Assembly (NCBI GenBank): GCA_902523455.1
Contig: CABYZG010000002.1
Coordinates: forward strand, 126,378-190,377
DNA length: 64,000 nucleotides
Reading direction: 5' to 3'
Source of the DNA: an uncultured Pelagibacteraceae bacterium
Lineage (GTDB): Bacteria; Pseudomonadota; Alphaproteobacteria; Pelagibacterales; AG-422-B15
A model generated the notes under the pieces. That model was given only the letters and a program-made list of their open reading frames with translations, had not been told where the DNA came from and did no database searches. Positions 45,503 to 55,292 of this stretch are shown here, piece by piece (position 1 is the stretch's first letter; each line of letters opens with the position of its first letter). Made by a program: the position numbers and the translations under genes.

Positions 45503-46557
45503 TATGGCGCTGGATTTGGAATTTCTTTATGAATACCTCTTATTTCATTTATAATTTCTTTTGTAATATCAAGGTCAACACTGTCTATACAGGTTTTTAA
45601 TTGTTCCATTGTAGTAGCCCCAATAATTGTAGATGTAACAAATGGTTGAATATTACAAAATTGAATAGCTAGTTGGGCGGGATCAATTTCGTATTTTTTT
45701 GCAAGATTTACATACATTTCAATTGCTTGTTGTGTCTTATCTCCTTTATATCTCATCATCAAAGGACCATCGCCAAATAGTGCGAGTCTCGAACCCTGAG
45801 GCATCTGCCCACCTAAATATTTTCCAGTTAATGTTCCTTGTGCTAAAGGCGAGTAAGCAAGCAAGCCCACTTGTTCATGCATTGCTACTTCTGATAAACC
45901 AATTTCAAAACCCCTATTAACCAAATTATAAGCATTCTGTATCGAAGCAACACGTGGAAGAGACTTTGTTTCAGCGAGCTCTAGATATTTCATAGTACCC
46001 CACGGCGTTTCATTAGATAAACCAATCTGTCTGACTTTACCTTGTTTAACTAATTCACCAAGAGCCTCAAGAGTTTCCTCTAATGGAATTGAGTCAGATG
46101 TGTCAATATGTTTGTACTCAAGCCTTCCTGAAAACGCACCAAAAGGTCTATCGGGCCAATGAACTTGATATAGGTCGATATAATCTGTTTGAAGCCTTTT
46201 GAGACTTTGCTCAACTGCATAGAAAATATGTTCCTTTGATAGTCGAGGAATTTCTTCATTTTCTCTAAGCCATGACATTCCAGAACGACCAGCAACTTTA
46301 GTAGCAAGTACAACTTTGTCTCTGTTGCTTCTCGCTTTGAACCAAGTTCCAATATATTTTTCAGTTAAACCCTGAGTTTCAGCTTTTGTAGGAACAGCAT
46401 AAATTTCAGCAGTATCGATAAAATTAACTTCGTGATCTAGCGCGTAATCCAATTGATCATGAGCATCAGCTTCAGTATTTTGCTCTCCCCAAGTCATGGT
46501 TCCTAAACAAATTAAACTTACATCAATATCAGATCTTCCGAGTTTTCTGTATTCCAT
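45502..46557 (-). CDS. Aldo/keto reductase (Tas-like)
   Basis: A 351-residue TIM-barrel reductase. The N-terminus MEYRKLGRSDIDVSLICLGTMTWGEQNTEADAHDQLDYAL matches Tas proteins of the aldo/keto reductase superfamily, with the catalytic Asp and Tyr in NFIDTAEIYAVP and a lysine in VVLATKVAG. The last part ITSTIIGATTMEQL-like reads TSTIIGATTMEQLKTC and binds NADPH. Tas is linked to tyrosine prototrophy in E. coli; the real substrate here is unknown. It is followed by phhB and preceded by two SDRs. Confidence 0.92.
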   Translation of the reverse strand: MEYRKLGRSDIDVSLICLGTMTWGEQNTEADAHDQLDYALDHEVNFIDTAEIYAVPTKAETQGLTEKYIGTWFKARSNRDKVVLATKVAGRSGMSWLRENEEIPRLSKEHIFYAVEQSLKRLQTDYIDLYQVHWPDRPFGAFSGRLEYKHIDTSDSIPLEETLEALGELVKQGKVRQIGLSNETPWGTMKYLELAETKSLPRVASIQNAYNLVNRGFEIGLSEVAMHEQVGLLAYSPLAQGTLTGKYLGGQMPQGSRLALFGDGPLMMRYKGDKTQQAIEMYVNLAKKYEIDPAQLAIQFCNIQPFVTSTIIGATTMEQLKTCIDSVDLDITKEIINEIRGIHKEIPNPAP

Positions 46558-46584
46558 TAATTATCCTCATAAAAATTTTCAGTT

Positions 46585-47604
46585 TTACCTATTATCCATT
46601 ACATCCTGTATTGATTTTCCCATATCAATTATAGTTTTTTCAAACGGTATAGGTGTCCATGAAAATACATCTACTGTTTGTGAGTTATCCATAGTTATTT
46701 TCTGATTTAAAAATGTCTTCATGGTCTTCATTTCAGCACTAAATAAAGCAAGAAATTTTACCACAAAGTCCGGAAGAGTTTTGGTTGTAACCTTTGGAAA
46801 ACCATTAGTACTTAATGTCTTAGCAATATCAAGTAAGGGAACTGACTCATTTGATGTGCAAGCAAAACGCTTTCCATTAGACTTGCTATTTTTAATTGCT
46901 TCAACTTGAAGTTTGGCTATGTCTCTAACATCGACATAATTCATATATATGTTTGGAACCGCTGGAATCTCTCTTGTAAGAAAACGCTTAATGGTATCAG
47001 TAGATGTTCCGCCAATATCATCACTTAATGAGGGCCCTAAAACAAAGGATGGATTAATAACGGTCATATCGAATATTTTTTCAGTTTGCGACTCCATAAA
47101 ATCCCACGCTGCTTTTTCAGCTATCGTTTTACTTTTCACATAAGGTGTCACATTTTTTCCTTCAATATTAGTCCAATCATTATGATCAAAAACTTTATCT
47201 GGATCGTCGTGACCATATTGTATTGCTGCAACCGACGACGTGAGTATTAATTTTTTAATATTTGCCTTTTTTGCTGCTTTAAGTGCTCTAATAGTACCTT
47301 CTTTTGCGGGGATAATTACATCATTTTCATTTTTTGGCTCCTTAAAGGGAAATGGAGAGGCAACGTGTAAAACATAGCTACATCCAATCATTGCATCATT
47401 CCAGCCTTCATCTTCATTTAGATTAAGCTGACAAAATTCGAGATTATTTTTAGCATCTACCTCTTTAGCTATTGCCTGCCTTACTTCTGCTTCACGATTT
47501 TCAGAGCGTAAAGACGTTCTAACTGAGTATCCTTTTTTGAGTAATTCAGCTATGCAATGTTGGGCAATGTAACCTGATCCTCCCGTAACTAAAACTTTTT
47601 CCAT
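46585..47604 (-). CDS. Extended SDR, dihydroflavonol-reductase-like (copy A)
   Basis: A 339-residue NAD(P)-dependent extended short-chain dehydrogenase. The Rossmann motif VTGGSGYIAQH is at 6-16, the HVASPF strand near residue 77-82, and the YxxxK catalytic motif is YVKSK near 158. A later VNPSFVLGP segment is typical of the dihydroflavonol reductase-like group. It is a tandem paralogue of the neighbour at 47613-48620, eight bases away, and both begin MEKVLVTG. The substrate is unknown. Confidence 0.9.
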   Translation of the reverse strand: MEKVLVTGGSGYIAQHCIAELLKKGYSVRTSLRSENREAEVRQAIAKEVDAKNNLEFCQLNLNEDEGWNDAMIGCSYVLHVASPFPFKEPKNENDVIIPAKEGTIRALKAAKKANIKKLILTSSVAAIQYGHDDPDKVFDHNDWTNIEGKNVTPYVKSKTIAEKAAWDFMESQTEKIFDMTVINPSFVLGPSLSDDIGGTSTDTIKRFLTREIPAVPNIYMNYVDVRDIAKLQVEAIKNSKSNGKRFACTSNESVPLLDIAKTLSTNGFPKVTTKTLPDFVVKFLALFSAEMKTMKTFLNQKITMDNSQTVDVFSWTPIPFEKTIIDMGKSIQDVMDNR

Positions 47605-47612
47605 ATATTATT

Positions 47613-48620
47613 CTACTTTTTAAGTATTTTACCCATAGATAGCGCCATGTCACTTATTGTTTTTTCAACTGGTGTGGGTTTCCAGTTAAATATAGAAACT
47701 GTTGAGCCGATATCGGTTTTATAACTTCCCCTTTTGATATTTTTTAAAATGCCTTTCATTTGTAAATTGAACAATGCAAAAACTCTAAATAAAAAGGTTG
47801 GCATAATTTTAGTTGAAACCTTTTCAAAGCCACTATCTTTTACAATTTTTGCAATTTTTGTAATATGATAATCATTTGTTGAAGTTGAGAGTATTCTTTT
47901 ACCATCGCTGGCTTCTGATTTAAGGGCCTTCACATGCAACATTGCTGTGTCTCTTACGTCAGATATATGCATATATACATCTGGTAACGCAGGAATTTTT
48001 CCAAGTATCAGTCGAGCCATAAAACTAGCAGACGCACCCATGGTATCATTACTTAATAGTGGACCCATGACAAAACCTGGATGAATAGTTGTCATTTTTA
48101 GATCTTTGTTTTCTGGTAAATTTATAAATTCCCAAGCAGCTTTTTCAGCTAAAGTTTTACTTTTATTATATGCACCGACATCTTTATCTGTGTTGGTCCA
48201 ATCATGACTGCTACAAATTTTTTGGTTATGTCCGTAAGCAATAGCAACAATTGACGATGTAAGAACAACTTTTTTTATACCAGCTTTCTTTGCAGCTCTA
48301 AGAGCTCGCATCGTTCCTTCTGTTGCTGGCTTTATGAGTTCATTTTCATTTTTTGGTTCTCCAACAATAAAAGGCGATGCTAAATGAATCATATAATCAC
48401 AATCAGACGCACAACTGTCCCAACCTTCATCAGACATTAGATCAAGTTTACAAAATTCTAAATTGTTGTCTGTTATTTCCTTTTTTACTGCTTCTCGTAC
48501 TTCATCTTCTCTATTCATACTTCTTAGAGAACCTTTAACAGCATATCCATTTTTCAATAATTCAGTAACGCAGTGTAGTGCTATGTAACCTGATGCTCCT
48601 GTGACTAAAACCTTCTCCAC
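47613..48620 (-). CDS. Extended SDR, dihydroflavonol-reductase-like (copy B)
   Basis: A 335-residue paralogue of the gene just downstream. It starts with GTG, chosen because AGGAG lies seven bases before it and the protein then begins MEKVLVTGASGYIALH. HLASPF, YNKSK (catalytic Tyr and Lys) and IHPGFVMGP correspond position by position to copy A. The two share many residues in the first 110 but differ more after 250, so the substrates may differ. It is divergent from the Bax-inhibitor gene across 120 bases. Confidence 0.9.
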   Translation of the reverse strand: MEKVLVTGASGYIALHCVTELLKNGYAVKGSLRSMNREDEVREAVKKEITDNNLEFCKLDLMSDEGWDSCASDCDYMIHLASPFIVGEPKNENELIKPATEGTMRALRAAKKAGIKKVVLTSSIVAIAYGHNQKICSSHDWTNTDKDVGAYNKSKTLAEKAAWEFINLPENKDLKMTTIHPGFVMGPLLSNDTMGASASFMARLILGKIPALPDVYMHISDVRDTAMLHVKALKSEASDGKRILSTSTNDYHITKIAKIVKDSGFEKVSTKIMPTFLFRVFALFNLQMKGILKNIKRGSYKTDIGSTVSIFNWKPTPVEKTISDMALSMGKILKK

Positions 48621-48740
48621 TTAAACTCCTAAGTATTTGTATTAGTTTGATAAAATCTTGATAAATAATTACTTGTATTGATTACCTTTATAATTATGTA
48701 TTAAAATACATTAAACAATTTTTACAAGAGGTTTTTAAAT

Positions 48741-49475
48741 ATGGATTATCAAACTAGAGCTCAATCAACGCCAGCAATCGACGAGGGTCTAAGGCAATAT
48801 ATGATGAGTGTTTATAATTACATGGCATCTGGATTGGCCTTAACAGGTTTGGTTGCATATATGTTATTTCAAGCAACGGCAGTAATGGGTCCAACAGGAG
48901 AAATTGTTGGCCTTACAAATTTGGGTGTGACCCTTTATACTGGTCCAATGATGTGGGTTGTTGCGTTAGCACCTCTTGGAATTGTGATGTATATGAGTTT
49001 TGGAATAAGAGGTATGTCTGCTTCTAGAGCACAGACAATGTTTTGGATATTTGCATTTTTAATGGGTTTATCACTCTCTACAATTTTCCTAACTTACACT
49101 GGTGCAAGTATAGCTAGAGTATTCTTCATTACAGCAAGTACCTTTGGCGCAATGAGTATATATGGTTATACAACAAAAAGAGATTTAACTAATTTCGGAT
49201 CATTTCTATTTATGGGACTGATTGGAATTATAATTGCATCAATTGTAAATATCTTCATGCAATCACCTGCATTATATTATGGAATATCTATTCTTGGAGT
49301 TCTAATTTTTGTTGGTTTGACAGCTTACGATACTCAGAAGATAAAAAATATGTATATGGCATATGATAGCGGTGAAGTCGCTGCAAAGAAAGCTATTATG
49401 GGTGCATTAACACTTTATTTAGATTTTATAAATCTATTTATAATGTTGTTAAGACTTTTTGGCCAAAGAAGATAA
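48741..49475 (+). CDS. Bax inhibitor-1/YccA family membrane protein
   Basis: A 244-residue protein with about seven membrane helices. The start MDYQTRAQSTPAIDEGLRQYMMSVYNYMASGLALTGLVAYMLF and the end GLTAYDTQKIKNMYMAYDSG, then KAIMGALTLYLDFINLFIMLLRLFGQRR, are typical of the BI-1 family. Related proteins leak calcium or protons, or influence FtsH proteolysis in bacteria. AAGAGG before the ATG gives a good ribosome site. It is convergent with the DUF2794 gene. Confidence 0.93.
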   Translation: MDYQTRAQSTPAIDEGLRQYMMSVYNYMASGLALTGLVAYMLFQATAVMGPTGEIVGLTNLGVTLYTGPMMWVVALAPLGIVMYMSFGIRGMSASRAQTMFWIFAFLMGLSLSTIFLTYTGASIARVFFITASTFGAMSIYGYTTKRDLTNFGSFLFMGLIGIIIASIVNIFMQSPALYYGISILGVLIFVGLTAYDTQKIKNMYMAYDSGEVAAKKAIMGALTLYLDFINLFIMLLRLFGQRR

Positions 49476-49477
49476 GT

Positions 49478-49831
49478 TCAGGCTATACGTTTTACAGAAA
49501 CTTTAAGGTATCGAGTAATATCTGATAGACTCTCGCTTACCTTAATTTTTTTGTTATTAAAATCGATTAAAGTAAACGTTATAAGCTTTCCCTTGTTTTT
49601 ATTTTTAATTATTCTTAAAAAAGCATTCTCGAAAGTATTTCGATAAATTGAAAATACCGCAGTATATTTACCGTGATCTATTGCATAGTCTTTCCAATGT
49701 CCTTGGCTAACTTTTTGTGCGTATACTGAAAGTATCAGATTAAGCTCGGTTTTATGGAAACTCGTAAATTTATTTCTTGATCGACTGGAGCTTTTGAAGG
49801 TTTGGCCAGTGCTGATGTAATGTATTGTCAT
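49478..49831 (-). CDS. DUF2794 family protein
   Basis: A 117-residue cytoplasmic protein. The core FHKTELNLILSVYAQKVSQGHWKDYAIDHGKYTAVFSIYRNTFENAFLRI is the alphaproteobacterial DUF2794 pattern, including DYAID and AVFS. The C-terminus carries the second half, ending ITRYLKV. No function is known. It is divergent from htpG across about 130 bases that hold a heat-shock-like promoter for htpG. Confidence 0.85.
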   Translation of the reverse strand: MTIHYISTGQTFKSSSRSRNKFTSFHKTELNLILSVYAQKVSQGHWKDYAIDHGKYTAVFSIYRNTFENAFLRIIKNKNKGKLITFTLIDFNNKKIKVSESLSDITRYLKVSVKRIA

Positions 49832-49912
49832 TGTTATCTTATGTTATCTTGAAAAATATGTAAAAAACACTGAAAACAGGGAAAATTTTCGAGATAACCT
49901 CACTTAAATTGC

Positions 49913-49940
49913 CTTGAATTTCGATGGATAATTCCAATAT
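49913..49940 (+). promoter_or_regulatory. Possible sigma-32 (RpoH) promoter of htpG
   Basis: CTTGAA (49913-49918) and CCAATAT (49934-49940) are separated by 15 bases and lie 20 bases before the htpG start. They fit the heat-shock pattern CTTGAAA and CCCCATAT reasonably well. htpG is a known heat-shock gene, which supports the reading. Confidence 0.5.
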
Positions 49941-49960
49941 AGTTTTTGAGAGTAAATATT

Positions 49961-51847
49961 ATGCCTAAATCAGAAAAATTAGAGTTCCAAACAGAGGTCA
50001 GCCAGTTGCTGAAATTAATGATCAATTCTGTTTACTCAGAAAAAGAGGTATTTGTAAGAGAGCTTGTCTCCAATGCCTCAGACGCATGTGATAAACTTAG
50101 ATATTTGGCTAATACTAAAGAAAAGTTAATCAAAGATGATCCAAATTTTAAAATACAGATTGCGATTGATAAAAAAAGTAATTTGATATCAATTTCTGAT
50201 AACGGAATTGGTATGAATAAAAAAGATCTCGTGTCCAATCTAGGGACTATCGCTCGTTCTGGTACTGCCCATTTTTTGAAAGAATTATCTGAATCAAAGA
50301 CTAAAGATTTATCTCTTATTGGTCAATTTGGTGTTGGTTTCTATTCTGCTTTTATGGTTGCTTCACAAACAAAAGTTATTACACGAAAAGCTGGAGAAAA
50401 TAAGATATGGGTATGGACTTCCGATGGGGAAAGCAGTTTTACAATTGAGGAAACTGAAGACACGAGTCTTATTGGTTCAAATAGAGGAACAACAATTGAA
50501 CTAACTTTAACAAAGGACTCAAAAGAATATTTAGATAAAGATAGAATTCAAAATATAATTAGAAGGTATTCTGATCATATAAGTATTCCAATCTATATTA
50601 GTGATGGTACTGAAAAAGAAGATGAAACCTTGGAGTCGGTTAATTCTGCGTCAGCAATTTGGACAAGACCTAAAAATAAAATTTCAGCGGAGCAATACAA
50701 AGAGTTTTATAATCATGCAGGACAAATGTTTGATGACCCTTGGATGATATCACACTACAAAGCTGAAGGTAAAATTGAGTACACAGTTTTGAATTTTATC
50801 CCATCAACAAAGCCCTTTGATTTATATGACCCCGCTAGAGAAAATAGACTAAAACTTTACGTCAAAAGAGTATTCATAACTGATAATTGTCCTGAACTTA
50901 TTCCTCCCTATCTTCGATTTCTTCGTGGCATAATTGACTCGGAAGACTTACCTTTAAATATTAGTCGAGAAATGCTTCAAAATAATCCTGTTGTAACTAA
51001 AATTAGATCATCGCTGGTTAAGCGAACAATATCTGATTTAAAAAAGAAATTAGCTAAAGATAGAGAGTCATACGAAAAATTTTGGGAAAATTTTGGCCCA
51101 GTTCTTAAAGAGGGCATTTATGAGGATTTTGAAAGAAAAGACTCAATCCTAGAAATTTCATTATTTAAAAACTCCAAGTCTAGCAAACTGATATCATTAA
51201 ATGAGTACATAGAATCAATGGGAAAAAAACAAAAAGATATTTATTTTATGACAGGGGATAATTATGAAAATATAATCAATAATCCAAGCTTAGAGGGCTA
51301 CAAGTCAAGAGATATTAATGTCTTGATATTAGATGATCCTGTAGACAGTTTTTGGACATCATCAACACCTGCGTATCTTGAGAAAAATTTCAAATCAGTG
51401 ACTAGGGGTGCCGATGATCTTGAAAAAATTGATGGTGAAAAAATAGACAGTAAGGAAAATAAGTCTGCAGAACCTCTCATAAATTTATTAAAAGAAAAAT
51501 TAAAAGATAAAGTAAAAGATGTCAGAATTTCATCAAGACTTACTAACAGTGCGGTATGCTTAGTCAGTGATGAAGGAGCAATGGATCCTCAACTTGAAAA
51601 AATTCTTCAACAGCATAATCAACTCAATCAAGGTTTATCGTTAAAGGTTATGGAAATAAACCCAAATCACAAACTTATAAAAAAGCTATCTAAAATGAGC
51701 AAAGATAAGAACAAGATTGGAGAAGTAGAAAATATCTCTATTTTGTTGTATGAACAATCGAAAATTCTCGATGGTGAAAAACCATCGGATCCAATTGAGT
51801 TTTCAAAAAAATTGATAAATACAATTTATAGTGCAATTGAAAATTAG
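49961..51847 (+). CDS. htpG: Molecular chaperone HtpG (Hsp90)
   Basis: A 628-residue Hsp90. The start is ATG at 49961; an upstream in-frame TTG at 49946 would add five residues. The ATPase domain has NSVYSEKEVFVRELVSNASDACDKLRY, SDNGIGMN and GQFGVGFYSAFMVA, which hold the nucleotide-binding Asn, Asp and Gly residues. The middle and C-terminal parts follow with YVKRVFITDNCPELIPPYLRFLRGI. The lysine-rich C-terminal part is typical of low-GC genomes. A heat-shock-like promoter lies directly upstream. Confidence 0.97.
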   Translation: MPKSEKLEFQTEVSQLLKLMINSVYSEKEVFVRELVSNASDACDKLRYLANTKEKLIKDDPNFKIQIAIDKKSNLISISDNGIGMNKKDLVSNLGTIARSGTAHFLKELSESKTKDLSLIGQFGVGFYSAFMVASQTKVITRKAGENKIWVWTSDGESSFTIEETEDTSLIGSNRGTTIELTLTKDSKEYLDKDRIQNIIRRYSDHISIPIYISDGTEKEDETLESVNSASAIWTRPKNKISAEQYKEFYNHAGQMFDDPWMISHYKAEGKIEYTVLNFIPSTKPFDLYDPARENRLKLYVKRVFITDNCPELIPPYLRFLRGIIDSEDLPLNISREMLQNNPVVTKIRSSLVKRTISDLKKKLAKDRESYEKFWENFGPVLKEGIYEDFERKDSILEISLFKNSKSSKLISLNEYIESMGKKQKDIYFMTGDNYENIINNPSLEGYKSRDINVLILDDPVDSFWTSSTPAYLEKNFKSVTRGADDLEKIDGEKIDSKENKSAEPLINLLKEKLKDKVKDVRISSRLTNSAVCLVSDEGAMDPQLEKILQQHNQLNQGLSLKVMEINPNHKLIKKLSKMSKDKNKIGEVENISILLYEQSKILDGEKPSDPIEFSKKLINTIYSAIEN

Positions 51848-51915
51848 ATCTGAAATTAGTACTATTTTATTTTTTATTTTGAAGTATAATTTATAGTCAA
51901 ACAAAAGGAAAAAGT

Positions 51916-52545
51916 ATGTTTAAAAATATTATTATCTCCCTATCTTTGCTGTTAATGTCACTTTCATTCAGTAATGCCACAGAACTTAACGAACAAGTTT
52001 TTTATAATGGCGAAATAAAAAATGCTTATAATCAAAATGATCTTCCTGTATTACCAGGTAATTGGAAAGTATATGATTTAGAAAAATCTGGCAGTGTTCC
52101 ATCAGGAAATTTCTACGTATATGCAACTTTAGTTCCTGAAGATGTTGGCCCTACCGACAATGCTTTTAATTTTGATGGAATTAATTACGCGGTCTTGGGA
52201 TCAAAATCTGAAGAGACTTCATATAGAAAATCATTCTATGCTTGTGATGCTGGATGGATTACTGATGCTGATGTAACAACCTCAAATATTGACTCCAGAG
52301 GCTCTGGAAATTTTGAAGAAACATGCTCAGTGATCGGTGAAATTAATCCTTTTTATACTTTTTTTTATACAGATTGTGACGAAATCTGTGTCGAAGTAAA
52401 TTTTACATTGCATAGACAAAACTACAGTATAAGTGATGGTGATTTTGCATCAGCATCTGATCAAATTTTTAAAGCAATTAGAAATACTGTAAATGGTCAG
52501 GGATCAAGTGACCTTAGTCAAATTCTGTCAAATTATAAATCCTAA
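51916..52545 (+). CDS. Unknown secreted protein with four cysteines
   Basis: A 209-residue protein with a signal peptide (about 1-21, ending SNA-TE). The mature part opens FYNGEIKNAYNQNDLPVLPGNWKVYDLEK, has an alternating strand pattern, and four cysteines (YACDAGW, EETCSV, TDCDEIC) that could form two disulfides. A TATAAT box at 51885-51890 and an AAAGGA site lie before the ATG. I recognise no family. It converges with acnA, six bases away, so it may be a free-standing gene. Confidence is high that it is a gene and secreted, low on role. Confidence 0.75.
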   Translation: MFKNIIISLSLLLMSLSFSNATELNEQVFYNGEIKNAYNQNDLPVLPGNWKVYDLEKSGSVPSGNFYVYATLVPEDVGPTDNAFNFDGINYAVLGSKSEETSYRKSFYACDAGWITDADVTTSNIDSRGSGNFEETCSVIGEINPFYTFFYTDCDEICVEVNFTLHRQNYSISDGDFASASDQIFKAIRNTVNGQGSSDLSQILSNYKS

Positions 52546-52551
52546 TTGGGT

Positions 52552-55233
52552 TTAAGAATTCACTAATTCTTTTAAAACATATTGTAGAATGCCTCCGCTG
52601 TTGAGGTATTCTACTTCTGTAGAGGTATTTACTAATAGCTTTATCTCAGTGGTTATATTTTTACCATTTTTATAAACTATCATTGCATTATAAAAAGATT
52701 GAGGTTTTAAATTACCTTTGATCCCACTTATTGTTATTTTTTCTGGGCCTTCTAATTTTAGAGATTTTCTATTCTCACCATTTTTGAATATAAAAGGGAG
52801 TACTCCCATTCCGATTAGGTTAGATCTATGTATCCTCTCATAAGATTCAGCAATTACCGCTTTAACACCAAGCAAATTAGTTCCTTTTGCTGCCCAGTCT
52901 CTTGATGAGCCCATTCCATAATCTTTTCCCGCAATGACAACTAATGGTGTTTTTGATTTATTGTATTTTATTGAGGCGTCATAAATTGACATTTGTTTTT
53001 TAGATGGATAATGAATGGTATATCCACCTTCAATGTTATCTAACATTTCATTTTTTATTCTAATATTTGCAAAAGTACCCCTCATCATTATCTCATGATT
53101 TCCTCTTCTGGCACCAAACGAGTTAAAATCAATTTTTTTAATTTTCTTTGATTTAAGATAATCACCGGCAGGACTATCTTCCTTAATGGCTCCAGCAGGG
53201 CTGATGTGGTCTGTTGTTACAGAATCACCAAATATTCCAAGAATATTCGCACCTTTAATGTCAGCGATACTATTTAATTCTGAATTTTTAAAGAATGGTG
53301 GATGTTGTACGTAAGTAGATTTTTTATTCCATTTGTATGTTAAACCACTAGGAGATTTTACTGTATTCCATTTCTTATCACCTTTAAAAACATTCTTGTA
53401 ACGTTGCTTATATAAATTTGAATTAATAATTTTATTCATTACAGTTTTTATTTCTTTTGATTTTGGCCATATATCTTTTAGGTAGATCGGCTGGTTATTT
53501 TTTCCATACCCTATTGGATCTTTTGTTAAGTTAATCTTGGTTGAACCTGCTAAGGCGTAGGCAACAACAAGGGGAGGTGATGCAAGGTAGTTAGCCTTTA
53601 CAAAAGGATTAATTCTACCTTCGAAATTTCTATTACCTGACAAAACACCACTCACAATTAAGTCATTTTTTGTAATAGCGTCAGAAATATTCTCATCGAG
53701 CGGGCCAGAATTTCCAATACATGTTGTACAACCAAAGCCTACCAAATTAAAACCAAGTTTATCAAGATGTTCTTGCAGTCCTGATTTCATTAAGTAATCA
53801 GTTACTACTTTTGAGCCCGGAGCCAAAGATGTCTTTACCCAAGGTTTACTTTTAAGTCCCAACTTAATCGCTTTTTGTGCAAGAATTCCAGCCCCAATCA
53901 TTACACTTGGATTGGAAGTATTAGTACAACTTGTGATAGCCGCAATAGCGACATGCCCATTGTCAATTTGAAATTTTTCATTTTTAACACTTATGGGGTT
54001 GTCAATTTGCTTTTTACCAAATTCTTTTTCAAATGATTTTATAAATGTATCGGATACATTTGATAATAAAATTTTGTCTTGTGGTCGTTTTGGTCCAGCT
54101 AAACTTGGTTCGATACTAGATAAATCTAATTTCATAGTTTCCGTGTAAATTCTTTTGCTTTTTTTGTAGTCTTCCCATAAATCTTGAACCTTCGCATATT
54201 TTTCGACAAGTTTGATTTCTTCAGAGGACCTACCGCTAACTTTTAAAAATTTAATTGTTTCCTCATCAATCGGAAAAAAACCACATGTTGCACCATATTC
54301 AGGTGCCATATTTGAAATTGTTGCCCTATCAGGAACCGATAATTCTTTAAGACCAGCACCATAAAATTCTACAAACTTTCCTACAACCCCTTTTCGTCTT
54401 AGTTGTTCAGTGATTGTTAAAACCAGATCTGTGGCTGTAATACCTTCCTTTATTTTTCCTTTTATCTCAAATCCTATAACTTCTGGAACGACCATTGAAA
54501 TTGGCTGGCCTAACATCGCAGCCTCAGCCTCTATTCCGCCTACTCCCCATCCAAGCACAGATAAACCATTTATCATAGTCGTATGGCTGTCTGTTCCAAC
54601 CACAGTGTCTGGATAAGCTAAATTCAAATTTCTATTTTTAATTTTTTTCTTCTCAGACCAAACAGTCTTGGCAAGATATTCCAGATTTACCTGGTGGCAA
54701 ATACCTGTACCAGGTGGTACAACACGAAAGTTGTTGAAGGATTTTTGCCCCCATCTCAAGAATTCATATCTTTCAATGTTTCTTTTATATTCTAAATCTA
54801 CATTTGCTTTGTAGGAAGTTGCTGAGCCGTACTTATCAACCATCACGGAGTGATCTATCACCAGATCAACTGGCGATAAAGGATTTACTTTTTTAGGGTC
54901 TCCTTTCTCACTCATAATTGCAGACCTCATAGATGCAAGGTCAACAACAGCTGGTACACCTGTAAAATCCTGCATTAAGACTCTTGCAGGTCTAAAATTG
55001 ATTTCTCTATTGATTTTTTTATCAGTTTTCCAGTTATCAAAATCTTTGATGTCATCTACACTGACAGTAGTGCCATCCTCGTTTCTTATGAGATTCTCCA
55101 AGAGTACTTTTATTGAAAATGGCAATGAAGAGATGTTTTTAAGACCATTTTTTTCAGCAGCTTTGAAGCTGAAATAGGTGTAGGTTTTTTTTCCTATTTT
55201 TAGTGTTTTTTTTGTCTTAAAGCTGTCGTACAT
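52552..55233 (-). CDS. acnA: Aconitate hydratase A
   Basis: An 893-residue citrate/isocitrate isomerase of the TCA cycle. The iron-sulfur ligands are in TSCTNTSNP and FGCTTCIGNSGPL. Near the N-terminus are VLMQDFTGVPAVVDLASMRSA and DLVIDHSVMVDKYG; GVGGIEAEAAMLGQP follows. The C-terminal swivel domain has GKDYGMGSSRDWAAKGTNLLGVKAVIAESYERIHRSNLIGMGVLP. It is divergent from ccmA across 59 bases, a common alphaproteobacterial arrangement. Confidence 0.97.
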   Translation of the reverse strand: MYDSFKTKKTLKIGKKTYTYFSFKAAEKNGLKNISSLPFSIKVLLENLIRNEDGTTVSVDDIKDFDNWKTDKKINREINFRPARVLMQDFTGVPAVVDLASMRSAIMSEKGDPKKVNPLSPVDLVIDHSVMVDKYGSATSYKANVDLEYKRNIERYEFLRWGQKSFNNFRVVPPGTGICHQVNLEYLAKTVWSEKKKIKNRNLNLAYPDTVVGTDSHTTMINGLSVLGWGVGGIEAEAAMLGQPISMVVPEVIGFEIKGKIKEGITATDLVLTITEQLRRKGVVGKFVEFYGAGLKELSVPDRATISNMAPEYGATCGFFPIDEETIKFLKVSGRSSEEIKLVEKYAKVQDLWEDYKKSKRIYTETMKLDLSSIEPSLAGPKRPQDKILLSNVSDTFIKSFEKEFGKKQIDNPISVKNEKFQIDNGHVAIAAITSCTNTSNPSVMIGAGILAQKAIKLGLKSKPWVKTSLAPGSKVVTDYLMKSGLQEHLDKLGFNLVGFGCTTCIGNSGPLDENISDAITKNDLIVSGVLSGNRNFEGRINPFVKANYLASPPLVVAYALAGSTKINLTKDPIGYGKNNQPIYLKDIWPKSKEIKTVMNKIINSNLYKQRYKNVFKGDKKWNTVKSPSGLTYKWNKKSTYVQHPPFFKNSELNSIADIKGANILGIFGDSVTTDHISPAGAIKEDSPAGDYLKSKKIKKIDFNSFGARRGNHEIMMRGTFANIRIKNEMLDNIEGGYTIHYPSKKQMSIYDASIKYNKSKTPLVVIAGKDYGMGSSRDWAAKGTNLLGVKAVIAESYERIHRSNLIGMGVLPFIFKNGENRKSLKLEGPEKITISGIKGNLKPQSFYNAMIVYKNGKNITTEIKLLVNTSTEVEYLNSGGILQYVLKELVNS

Positions 55234-55292
55234 AGAGGTTTACTGCTGCTATATTTAGACTAATTTAACAAGCTATCAACATAAAGTTTATA

